Origin: Helicoverpa zea
Lineage: Eukaryota > Arthropoda > Insecta > Lepidoptera > Noctuidae
Length of the DNA: 64,000 nt
NCBI RefSeq assembly: GCF_022581195.2
Contig: NC_061465.1
Coordinates: forward strand, 6,388,501 to 6,452,500
Reading direction: 5' to 3'
Under the pieces are notes generated by a model, which was not told the origin of the DNA, made no database searches, and worked only from the letters and a program-made list of their open reading frames with translations. Below, one piece after another: positions 29,301 through 38,900 of this stretch (its first letter is position 1; each line of letters opens with the position of its first letter). A program made the position numbers and the translations under genes.

Positions 29301-32287
29301 CACGTATAGAAACGCAAATTATGGCTTATATATAAAGACAAAACATAAACAATAGCATGGAAAATATAAAGATAGTATAATTTGGTATAAATTATCGTAT
29401 GCCCAAATGGTTTGAATGATGTACTATGTTATACTTGTGTTATGTTACCCACTATTCAAAACATGTTAACATTGTTATGGTAAGCCGTTTTACCCGCGTC
29501 CCAGGGGAACTGTTTTTCGCATCAAAATAAAAAGTAGACTTTATGTGAATTTGATATACCTATGAGAACCTAAGCTAAGCTAAGCTAAGCTGTGAAGTTT
29601 CGTAAAAATACAAATGTAGGCACAATACAGTTGTAACCGGAAATTCACCAACGCTTCCTTTACTCTCTGTAGTCTATTAAAAATAATAGGTATCTAATTC
29701 ACTTTCAGCTCTTTCTTGCGCTTCAACACTAGATGAAGGACGTTACTGCTATAATAGAATTTATACATATGTACCTTATACACTGACCTCTATATTTACC
29801 ACTGGACAGGCTGTTGTCAACGTGCTTTTGTGCCCGTTTGATAATCGCCATTTTGGCGCTGTTAGACGTAGCGAGTGTTCGTGGTACTAAAATTATTTTA
29901 CAGTGAACCAATGAACAAACACGTCTCTCACAGCCATTTGAAATTATACGTCAAAATTAGTTCTGTGGACACTCGCTTAGACAATATTGGCGCTTCAAAT
30001 GGGCACAAAAAAATTGCTGTCAAACGTACGGAACAGCCTGTCCAGTGGTAAATATAGAGGTCAGTGACCTTATAACATTTTCTTTAAATTTGTCATCAGG
30101 CAAGCGCGTCCAAAGCAACATGGGCGCGAAGAACCACGGCGTGATAATGCCGGACGCCAACAGGGAGCACACGCTCAACCAGCTCGCCGGCGCCGCCTTC
30201 GGGGCCGCCGGCCAGCGCTGCATGGCGCTCAGCGTCGCTGTCTTTGTCGGTCAGTTGCTTATATACATATATAAGGTCACTTGGAATTAGTGTCCAGAGT
30301 CCGAAGAACGAAACACGATAATGCCCGACGGTAATAAAGAGCATCATCTAGTGGTCGCATACGATTGCTGTGCACGAACTATATAGTCTCGGGTTAGAGT
30401 TCCGGTTCGAGCCGAAATTACTTTCTGGGTTTGAGAAACTTTCACAAAGCAGCCTGGAGTCTGGAAGTTGGTGATTGATACACCGTGCGCCTGATCTCTC
30501 TCCTGTGGCGTCGGATTGCCGTCCCATCCGGCTATGATAGTGAAGGAATAGTGACTGCACCTGTGTCTGCACAGTCTTACACAGCTGGCTGATCTCATTA
30601 TATGAGAACAACTGCCGTTGCCGAAATCAGCCGCAATGCGTTTGACTGGAAGTCTGGAAAATTCAAAATATACGTTATTTATCTAATTACAAGTTATCCT
30701 GTATATTGTTATACATATATTGATATGTACCTATGTGATCATCACTCATAAGTAAGTATGACAGCGTGATGACGGAATTGAATAAAACAAAATCATCCAA
30801 TAGAATGACGTCATTTTGGAGTAAAGTAAATTGTGCCAATGTCATGCTTATAGTGACTACTTCCGACCCCGACCCCACTACTCAATGTTTGACTGTTCAC
30901 CGGGAAATCAACTGCAACAACGTAAACATTTCCTCAGGCCAACGACGTAAACGTCCGTTTTTCTTAAAACAAGTGTTTACTATGAATTGTTACGTGCAAT
31001 TTTCAAAGTACACAGTTGTTTTAAGAAAAAACGGAGGTTAATGCTGTTTTCCAAAATTGGCAGAGATGCAGCAAATGTTTAAATCAATGTCAAAAATACT
31101 GCTAAGGAATTTATACTCAAAACAACATCGAATTTATTTTACAAATTATTTTGTTAAGGAGGGCAACGATGATGAGCTCTTCGATGATCTTTTAATTATT
31201 ATTAAATTTTAGATAGTAATTTTGTACAAAGTACCTATGAGCATGATAAAACTGTATGAAAAACATCTAAAAATGTATATAAATACCATGTTATTTTTCC
31301 ACTTTTAGGTCAGTCAAAAGAATGGATCCCCGATCTAGTGGAGCGTGCGAAGGGACTCAAAGTGAACGCCGGCCACGTGCCCGACACTGATGTAGGACCA
31401 CTCATCTCCGTCAAGGCTAAAGAGAGAGTGATCAGGCTTGTGGAATCAGGTAAATAAACAATTCACAAGCTAATAGCCGAAAAAAACCTGTGTAAATTGT
31501 TTAGTTTTCGAAAGTACATAATCAAAATTTAAGACCTTTCTTGTCCACTCGATTTGTAGACCAGTAGTCCGTGAAAAGGCTGCGATTTCCCAAATTTTGA
31601 TCCCGAAAATCAAAAAAGTTGAATCATCAGGCTGTGTTAGTATTTATGATTTTCTCAGTTGTAGCTAAAATGTAGATATTGAGTTGGCTATTTTATTAAA
31701 AATTGAAGTTTGATGCTTACGTAGACCGCAGGAGGTAGAACGTCATGACAAAATAACTGTATTGTCTGGAATAAAATTTCTAAAACACCTTTATTTCTGC
31801 AGGTGTTAAGGAAGGAGCTAAGTTAGTTCTCGACGGCCGTGGAGTTAAGGTCCCAGGTTTCGAAAAGGGCAACTTCGTCGGCCCAACCATTCTTACCGAT
31901 GTCAAACCAAATATGGAATGCTACAAGGAAGAAATCTTCGGACCCGTTCTCGTGTGCTTATGTGTCGATACCTTAGATGAAGCTATCCAATTGGTCAATG
32001 CGAACCCCTACGGCAATGGAACAGCCATCTTCACAACCAACGGAGCGTCCGCCAGGAAGTACACCAACGAAATCGATGTCGGACAAGTCGGTGTAAATGT
32101 TCCAATCCCCGTTCCCCTTTCCATGTTCTCTTTCACCGGATCCCGAGGCAGTTTCCTAGGTACCAACCACTTCTGCGGCAAACAAGGCATTGACTTCTTC
32201 ACAGAATTGAAAACAGTTGTCTCTCTATGGAGACAGAGCGACGTATCTCACGCAAAGGCTGCCGTATCTATGCCCACACAACACTGA
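18936..32287 (+). CDS. Aldh6a1: Methylmalonate-semialdehyde dehydrogenase (acylating), mitochondrial
   Basis: Coding exons: 18936-18971, 20665-20801, 21879-21989, 26515-26621, 27099-27212, 28503-28669, 29148-29268, 30100-30249, 31309-31449, 31803-32287. They join in frame to 1569 nt (522 aa), close to the usual 520-540 aa of ALDH6A1. The enzyme oxidises methylmalonate and malonate semialdehydes to propionyl-/acetyl-CoA with NAD+ and CoA, the distal step of valine and thymine breakdown in the mitochondrial matrix. The N-terminus is basic and lacks acidic residues near RNYSSS (about residues 19-24), as expected of a matrix-targeting peptide. Family signatures: [16 protein letters not shown] across exon 4, FNFP (173-176) and PLWMFP in exon 6, [10 protein letters not shown] in exon 7, NMGAKNHG (271-278), and GQRCMA with catalytic Cys305. 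Asn271 stands where most ALDHs have the catalytic Glu, a known trait of this CoA-dependent family. The start ACGCCATGG has a good Kozak context. No disruptions; the gene looks intact. Confidence 0.97.
20322..20400 (-). repeat. LINE 3'-end fragment
   Basis: TAGCCTAAAATGTCCCATTG and AAAGGCCTCAACATC resemble the 3' end seen at 16165-16200 (inverse of GGCCTTTGCCCAGCAGTGGGACAG). It is short and diverged. Confidence 0.5.
20454..20640 (+). repeat. 'gcccgcggcttcgc' family repeat copy
   Basis: It begins ACTAGCTTTTGCCCGCGGCT and contains the 'aaattggtccaggcgttgttgagttatg' type segment seen near the 3' end of this family. It lies directly upstream of the MMSDH exon 2 acceptor. Confidence 0.65.
20802..21878 (+). 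other. MMSDH intron 2
   Basis: GTAATT...TTTACAG, phase 2. AT-rich with no repeat or RNA recognised. Confidence 0.6.
22785..23050 (+). repeat. Inverted-pair block, left arm
   Basis: Contains GAGAAATCGAGGGCAACT and GTGTTTGGGCTTATTTTATT, both of which recur inverted in 25060-25300. Arm similarity is roughly 70% by eye, so these are two diverged copies of one repeat in opposite orientations. Confidence 0.6.
23452..23524. repeat. 22-bp inverted repeat (hairpin)
   Basis: TGCATCGGTCTAGA...CGGTG at 23452-23473 pairs with 23503-23524 with two mismatches, leaving a 29-base loop. The twin element inserted right at the edge of the right arm (target CATA at 23523-23526). Confidence 0.7.
23527..24979 (+). 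mobile_element. 1453-bp long-TIR DNA element, copy 1
   Basis: The element begins TGTTACCGTAAGATTACAAA and ends with the inverse beginning TGTCACC. Terminal inverted repeats are 200 bp (23527-23726 and 24780-24979) with only a few mismatches. It is flanked by a perfect CATA duplication (23523-23526 and 24980-24983). The interior is AT-rich apart from a GC-rich core at about 24290-24500. Three overlapping open frames of 61-77 codons in that core look like by-products of GC content, and no transposase is visible, so this is a non-autonomous (MITE-like) element. A second copy of the same length lies at 34036-35488. The superfamily cannot be assigned: 4-bp YATA duplications are unusual. Confidence 0.9.
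24290..24500. repeat. GC-rich core of the twin element
   Basis: A roughly 210-bp segment of strongly elevated GC inside AT-rich surroundings. It includes the palindrome CTGGCCGGC-GGA-GCCGGCCAG at 24381-24401. The second element has the same palindrome at 34890-34910 with one change in the 3-base loop only. Confidence 0.75.
25060..25300 (-). repeat. Inverted-pair block, right arm
   Basis: Inverse of the 22785-23050 block: AATATAAGCCCAAACACG and GTTGCCCTCGATTTCTCAGG match that block on the opposite strand. Confidence 0.6.
26339..26391. repeat. (GACA)n microsatellite
   Basis: About 13 tandem GACA units ending in GACGGACAAC. This is a usual component of the repeat family around it and often length-variable. 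Confidence 0.9.
26731..26990 (-). repeat. Short inverted copy of the 'gggttccgta' repeat in MMSDH intron 4
   Basis: It opens TTAGGGTTCCGTACCC and closes CGGTACGGAACCCTTCGTGC followed by GCGAG, the inverse of the left end at 22311-22350. It contains GTCCGTCCGTCTGTC and a 'gttgaaattttcacagatgatg' type segment common in this family. About 260 bp, internally deleted or a short subfamily. Confidence 0.75.
27470..27755 (-). repeat. Lepidopteran SINE-like repeat in MMSDH intron 5
   Basis: CCTTTCCCAACTGTATTGGG, GGATGCAGCTGAGTATTAGT, a CTGCCTATTTCCTCAACCTC block and GTCACCCATCCACGGACCAA are the inverse of the block at 62060-62420. Same family as 36545-36680 and 58165-58425. Confidence 0.75.
27780..28255. 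other. MMSDH intron 5, unrecognised part
   Basis: AT-rich intronic DNA between two SINE copies, with no further feature seen. Confidence 0.5.
28262..28470 (+). repeat. Second SINE family copy in MMSDH intron 5
   Basis: It contains AACATCTCTGGAAAACC, AATCACCAACCCGCATTGAG and GCGTGGTGATTAACTCTCAA, followed by GTGTGAGAGATGATGATGAT. This is the usual 3' half of a widespread lepidopteran SINE with a (GAT)n tail. The tail ends about 35 bp before the exon 6 acceptor. Partial relatives are at 49975-50045 and 57185-57255. Confidence 0.75.
28670..29147 (+). other. MMSDH intron 6
   Basis: GTTAGT...TTCCAG, phase 0; nothing recognised beyond a short CATCATC stretch near 28968. Confidence 0.5.
29781..30066. 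mobile_element. 286-bp hAT-type MITE in MMSDH intron 7
   Basis: CACTGACCTCTATATTTACC and the following 15 bases at 29781-29815 are perfectly repeated, inverted, at 30032-30066. The similarity continues imperfectly inward (TTGTGCCC, a GCGCC block and GCGAGTGT on both arms), so most of the element can fold on itself. It is flanked by a perfect 8-bp duplication ACCTTATA (29773-29780 and 30067-30074). An 8-bp duplication with CA-starting ends is the rule for hAT elements. It has no coding capacity. It ends 33 bp before MMSDH exon 8, in the zone where a branch point normally lies. Confidence 0.9.
30344..30640 (+). repeat. tRNA-derived SINE copy in MMSDH intron 8
   Basis: It starts with a degenerate tRNA-like head (GTGGTCGCATACGATTGC...GGTTCGAGCC). 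The recognisable body includes CCTGGAGTCTGGAAGTTGGTG, GCGCCTGATCTCTCTCC, GTCGGATTGCCGTCCCATCC and TGAAGGAATAGTGACTGCAC. A shorter copy is at 42985-43190. Confidence 0.75.
30949..31039. repeat. Long hairpin in MMSDH intron 8
   Basis: ACGTCCGTTTTTCTTAAAAC and the following bases (30950-30976) pair with 31010-31038 (TTGTTTTAAGAAAAAACGGA on the right arm), about 27 bp with few mismatches around a loop of about 33 bases. It could be a tiny MITE or a small-RNA precursor; the sequence alone does not tell. Confidence 0.65.
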
Positions 32288-32560
32288 GTAAATTACTACT
32301 GAAACATATTTAATTTTGTACGTGTTCAAGGATTTTAAAGCATTTATTTTTTTACCTTAATATATTTTGTATCGCGCCCTATCATGTATGTCTTCCGTAT
32401 GTTAAGGATAATGTTATTTTTATACATATTTTGTAATTTTAACATATAAATTGTTACAGTAATTTGCCTTTTTATTTTGCTCTTGTAAAACTATGCGTAT
32501 TAAATAACCCGCGTGATGATTAATGCCCGCGCGCACATGGACTGGACCAATCGTAAACGG

Positions 32561-32640
32561 GATTATATCATTGGTCGACGCATTCTGACGTTGATTACGA
32601 GATTATATCATTGGTCGAGGTAGTCTGACGCTGATTATCT
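32561..32640. repeat. 40-bp tandem duplication with ATTGGTCGA boxes
   Basis: GATTATATCATTGGTCGA begins at 32561 and again at 32601. A further inverse CCAAT (GGACCAATCG) lies at 32544-32553. Three CCAAT-type boxes about 320-420 bp before the DNase II-1 ATG could be regulatory; equally, they could be part of the MMSDH 3' untranslated region. Confidence 0.7.
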
Positions 32641-32665
32641 CAATAACATCTCTTATGCCTGTGCA

Positions 32666-32671
32666 AATAAA
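32666..32671 (+). terminator. Candidate polyadenylation signal of MMSDH
   Basis: AATAAA, 379 nt after the stop codon; the first perfect hexamer I see downstream. Confidence 0.5.
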
Positions 32672-32962
32672 GACCATATTACGTATTACTGCCAGCATAA
32701 TAAACTTGTAGCAGCGTTCCTTTGTCAGATGCAACGGTTTGACAGTTGGATGTAACCGTATGAAATCATTGTGATTTCGGCAAGCGTGCGTAATGATCGA
32801 AGGGAAATAATTGGGGATGTTGTGTAAATAAAGTAATTGTTTGATAAATTGGCGGTAGTGATGCTATCGTGTTGAATGACGTCACAGAAACACCAGTAGA
32901 GCGAACTTCCTGGGTCTCTTGTTACTTCGTTGGCAGTATTCGTGCAACATACACGCGTCGCG

Positions 32963-35900
32963 ATGTGTGCTTACATAGTATTTTTAGTGTTTACCATTTT
33001 TGTGACTGATTGTACGGGCTTGACTCCGCAATGTAGGAATGAAAAGGGAGAGCCAGTGGATTGGTTAGTATTTTTGTGTTGTTTTTAATGATAATTACCT
33101 TACACCTATTTATAAACTGCTGTCCTATTGTGGTTCTTTGTTTACATGCTATTGCGGTTATGGTTTTCCTGTTTAAACTGATATCTTACTGATTAATGTG
33201 ATACTTTGAAGTAAATATAATTAAGAGTAAATTTATATTTAGTGACCTATTTTATGATTCAGAATTTAATACAAAAGTAAGGAGTTCTCAAGGCTACTGA
33301 ATCAATTGTCCAATGTTTTGATTTCCTTTTGTCAAAATACAAACACCCTACAGTTTGCTGTTATTATTACCAAAGGGTTTCATAATAGATTTGAATTTTT
33401 ACCGTTAAGACTTTAATTGATGGTGTTATTCAGTTAGTTTTGAAAGAGTAGTTAAAATAAAACCAGTGTCTTAAAACATTGATTGCCTTATTAGAAGTAT
33501 GACTGTTATTTTCAATGTAAAGGATAAGGACTCGCTTGAACTAGCAGTGAATGATGAATCAATACGTATTTACACATTTACATATTATTATTCTAAAATG
33601 CGGTTTATAATTATCATTCAATGATTCATACGACTGGATTTCTATTATACCTACAAAGAAAAAAATAATGATGTTTTTATTTAAATACTTAAAGCTACTA
33701 GGTAAATGTTAAATTCGGTATATGTTAGATATTTCGTTTTTACAAAGATGGCTATTGCAGTACGTAGTTTCATGTAAGAGACACATTTTTTTCAAAATCA
33801 CTATATTTTCTCAAAATCTTGCTAGAGCAGTTTGATGTTACTGCTCACTCCTTATTGGTCATCGGCGCCTGTATTTTAAACAAGCTCTATAAGACCAAGG
33901 CCCTGTTTTATTGGCTACCCATAAAGTGTCAGTTAGTTAACTGATAGTTGGTGCTGTCTGCCAGATATAGGCTATTTATGATTTCTGTCAGATATTGTTA
34001 TCCGAGACCTGAAACCAAAAGTTATAGTTTATATATGTTACCGTAAGATTACAAACATCGTTAGATTACAATCTATCTCGAGAGATTGTAAACTGTCGAA
34101 TTATTGTGAACCGTAACATCTGATTGCAATTTAACGCATTATTTTTCGCTATATTATAATCTATCGATGAGAAATTGTCAAATTGTCAACTGTCCGACAG
34201 CTCTCTCTGATTGGTCAGTCTTTTTGTAAGATCGACCAATCACGACCAGCCGTTCTGTTCCCATGGAGTTCCCGTAGAGTTAGGAATGAAATAGAGGTGT
34301 CAGTTAAATAAAATAAATGCTCTTCAAAAATTCTTCAAGTATTAAATTTATATAAAAATAACTCTTATAAAAATACAGTTATGTATTTTGTCTTCAAATA
34401 CAAACTAATATTTAAAAATAAAATAAAAGGGGTGCTAATTAAACAGGCTTCTTTTTAATATCATTATTCGCCCCCAAAAATGTATGTTGCCTTCTAAATT
34501 ACTAAGTCAGCCACAATTAATAAAGCGTCGAGCATCTAAATAATACTATCTTAGCCACGAGTTATCTTCCACTCTAAATACAACTCAGCACGATGGTTAT
34601 TTTTTTGCATCTAAATTTGTAGCATGCATTCTAACAGTAAACTTCTTAAATACTATTAAATGACATCATAAAAATATTTATTTACCTTCTAATTTTTTAA
34701 CTCGTACCTACTGAGTTTTTTGTTTAAAATATAACACATCCCATATTAATTGACCCAGCATGGAAGTAAGCATGCAACATGCAGCAAGCATAACTTCTGT
34801 CACGGCTCCGGCGCTGCGGGGCTCCGGCGGTCCCATGCGAGCTTATCGTCGCAGATGGTTTTCACGCTCACCACCGCAGCTTCGGCTTGCTGGCCGGCCG
34901 AGCCGGCCAGCCTCAGCCGCGGCGGCGAGCGCTGAAACTACCTGCGCCTCAGCTCGCAGGCCGCCTCGCCCCTCCGCGCCTACGCGGTTTTGAATTGCAC
35001 TCTAGGGGTAGGGCAGACAAGACTACGTGGAGTCGGTTTTGCAGCGATTCGTTTTCGTCACTAACTTCAATTTTTAATACAATTTTTATTTGTGTGTAAT
35101 TTGAGTCTTAAAAATTAAGTACAATTTTTGATTTTATAAAAAATTAAACCGTCACTTATTTTTGCACGTCAAAGAGCTGTGACACCGGGAGTTGCAAAGA
35201 ACATTGTCTTTTTTGACGTTCTACCAATCAGCGCGCAAGATGCATTCCGTTCTACGCCAGTTGACAATTTGACCGCTCTACATCGCTCTCGATCTTACAA
35301 AAAGACTGACCAATCAGGGAGAGCTTTCGGACAGTTGACAATTTGACAATTTCTCATCGATAGATTATAATATAGCGAAAAATAATGCGTTAAATTGCAA
35401 TCAGGTGTTACGGTTTACAATAATTCGACAGTTTACAATCTCTCGAGATAGATTGTAATCTAACGATGTTTGTAATCTTACGGTGACATATATATTTCTT
35501 TTTTCTTATATGTATAGTATATACATATTTCTGACAAAAACTGCGGCTATATGATCATATGATCCAGCCTGTCCCTTTGCTGCCTCCCCAGCGACGCCCT
35601 AAGCCGAGGTCCGACCCCACAGGGGGTACCCTTAGCGCAGTCGCTTAGTTTATAAGTTGTTTACGCCCCTGGCTGGAAGCCTTAAATTCTAGGCATCCAC
35701 AGGGAAAAGTCCGGTTAAGCAGTACACGGCCTCCTAGGCTGAGGCTGCATAAAATTGTATGTGTTTATTTTATATTGTCGTTGTAAACTGCGCATACATC
35801 TAACATCCACGGGGCGCAAAGACAATAGGGAAACAGATACTAAACACTATTCAAAGTTAGGTTACCTAGTATATGTAGTAGTTTGGTATGTACGTCCAAG

Positions 35901-38900
35901 CTTAGTTCGTACACAGCACTGAGAAATGTAAACTCCACATTCTATCTAAGCATAACCTAGTCTACCCCATAATAATGATGTCATATTCACATGGCTAATA
36001 ACATCCAAAAAACAGCTTTAGGTAGGTACCTATATGACCTAAATTTTCTGCTTGAAATTGAAAAGCTAACTGACACAACAATTTAGGTATACCATAATTT
36101 GGGACCACTTGGGAATAACTTTTGCCAAATTAATATTTCCAAAATCGCTCCAGATTACATCAAAATGCTATCTCTGATGATTCTATATTTTAGATATCGC
36201 TATCAACATTGTCTATGATTTCCATGTCCTTGCAGGTTTTACGTGTACAAGTTGCCGAGGGAGAAAAACCATTTGAATCCCTTAGTTCGGCGTGGGGTTG
36301 CGTATATGCACCTAACGCCTTCGAAACTAAGAGGAGGATGGATTATGTCGGACTTGGCCATCAGTGACCCACGGTCGATGGTGGGAAAGACCTTATCGCC
36401 ACTATATCAGGTACTAGCCGTTTTACCGCGGTTTCACCCGCGTCTCGTGGGACATACTGCCCGTAACGTGATAAAATATTATAGGCTATGTTACTAGGGA
36501 AGAAGCTTTCCAACAGTGAAAGAGTTTTTCAAATCAGTTCCTTTCGTTTTCTCTCATCTTCTGCCTAGCCTTTTCCCAACGATGGGTTGTTCCAGTGTAA
36601 TCGCATGCAGCTGAGTATCAGTGTTTTACATGGACTGACTGCCTATCTGACCTCCTCGACCCACTATCTGGTTTAAGATCATATAAGCCGAGTAGCAAAT
36701 TCGTTACACATTTGTCTCACGTGCTTCAAAACATCAGCACATCAACCAATTCAGATGAATTCATTAAGCTTAGTATTCAATTCCTTTAGCTACTATGAAC
36801 TGATCTATTTTTAGCAATATAACAAATATCTAAGTGATACATTTTTTTGGTTAGCAGGATAGAAACATAATTTCTCTCATATACAACGACCAACCGCCAG
36901 CTACGGAAAATCAACCTGATATTCTCCAGTCCGTTGCGGATATGTACTCAAAAAGTAAAAGAGGTAAGAATCATAGTCCATTACCACCCGTCCCCCCCCC
37001 CTTATTAATAAATATAAAGTTATTCCTGGAAAGAAAAGAAGATTTATGGTTATTCCTGGTGTAACTTTAATCCGTATAAGGCCCTCAAAGAATTTGGTTG
37101 CAGTAGCTTAACACATAATGTAGGTATAATACAGTAGTAGCTATGTATGTTGTTGTTTATGTTTATGTAGGTGAAAATTTCAGTTATTGTCTTACAATTT
37201 AATTTCTTTTTCCTTTCCATTGTTTACACATTGTCTGCATCTTTGTTATTCATATTTTCCTTTCAGAGTATGCTTGAAAATATTTCTTTACAAATAAGCA
37301 ATACCTACCTTTGTAAATTCTTTCCTGTTTTGCTTTTCTATTGTGTGTATAACACAAAACGACGTATTGGATCTGGTCTTTGGTATAAAAAAATCTACCA
37401 ATTTAATACAAAATTGTCTAAAATTACTATCCCTTTAAACATTCCAGGTCAAATGAAGCAAGCAGGAGTGAAGAAATATAAGAAGTTCAAACTAGGTGAC
37501 AAATACTATGACGATTATGACTTGGCTGAAATGTGCAAAATGCACTCTAAATTTATGAAGACTAGAGTCGAAAGTGGACATACCAAAGGAGTTATATTGG
37601 GGGACAAGTTTACTTCTCTGTGGCTTGTGCATTCCGTGCCAAGATTCCCGCCGCTGCCAGATAGTAAGTTCTTTTTAATATGTCAAATATATCAAGATAT
37701 AAGTGTTCAGTAACTTTTATTTAGATTTAGCCTTCATACCAATTACCCCTAAAGAAAATATGGGGCCATTTTGTAATTTTCTATATGAGTCAGGAAATAT
37801 TTCAAAGTCCTTAGGCCTGAAGAATCCTCAGGATATGAAAATTTGACACAGGAATGATGTCTGTTCTGATGCTTATTATCCTCTTTTCCAGTAATGAACG
37901 GCCTAAACGTCTCCGGTTACGACTACCCGTCCACTGGCATGAAATACGGCCAGTCTTTCCTCTGCGTGTCGGTCCAGACTTCCACATTGAACCAGATAGC
38001 TACCCAACTGAAGTACAATGAACCCCTTCTAGTCTACACCCACATACCCCAGGAGTTTGAAACTGAATTGCCGAACTTAGTCGATGTAGTCCGAAACAAG
38101 ACGATCGACGCCTCGCCGTGGTAAGTTTACTATTCACGGATGTTTATGTTTAATGTTAGATCCATTGAATGGGAAAAGTTATTTAGTTCCCACGGCTTAG
38201 GCTTGAGAATTAGATTCGATTTGTAAACAATAACAAAGAAATGTTAGACGAGGTAAACGCCACGCGGAATATCGATTCGGTTATTATGTCATGCCGATTG
38301 TTGTGATGGCCAATGTTCTAATGTCCAAGAGCCTCGTTCAACATGTTAAGAAGCTCTTGTTTAGGCGTCTGGCCAAAGGGACTGATTTAGAAAGCGGACT
38401 CTTTGAAATGGCGCTTAGTGAAGATGTTTCTATTTTAAGGACATTTTTCACCGTTACCTTGAGCTACCAGATATCGGTGGTCGCCGAATTTTCGTATATT
38501 TTTTAAATTAACATAAGAAGAAAATACCAGAAAACAATATGTTCAGGCTATACTTAACGTCTTAATTTTTGTTGTTTTGGAAAAAATTTGGAGTGCGGAC
38601 TAAAAATATAGTACATACAAAGACGCGGTGTTTTATTTATAATCTTGAAAGGTAAACTCCACGTGGTCTTGTATTGTATTTGTTTTGGGAACAAAAGATA
38701 ATGCATGCACGTGGTGTTTACGTTTTATCAATCTTCACCATTGAACTTGAAATGTGAAGGAGAAAAGAAAAAAGAAAAATATTCCCGAATACATGACGCA
38801 TAGATAACAAAGAGAATTGATAGAAGAGAAGAGATATTTTTTTCATAGTTTTGGGAAGGTCTTGAAAACCGAAGTAAGGGACTGATAGGGTGATTCAAAA

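Larger units (their letters stand above)
32288..32962. other. MMSDH 3' end to DNase II-1 start
   Basis: 675 bp between the MMSDH stop and the next ATG on the same strand. It holds a 40-bp tandem repeat with ATTGG boxes (32561-32640), the AATAAA at 32666 and another AATAAA at about 32827. Transcription signals of both neighbours probably lie here. Confidence 0.6.

Noticed and set aside
38291..38506. 71-codon open frame in DNase II-1 intron 5
   Set aside because: No recognisable similarity, no need for it in the reconstructed frame, and flanking exons join in phase without it.
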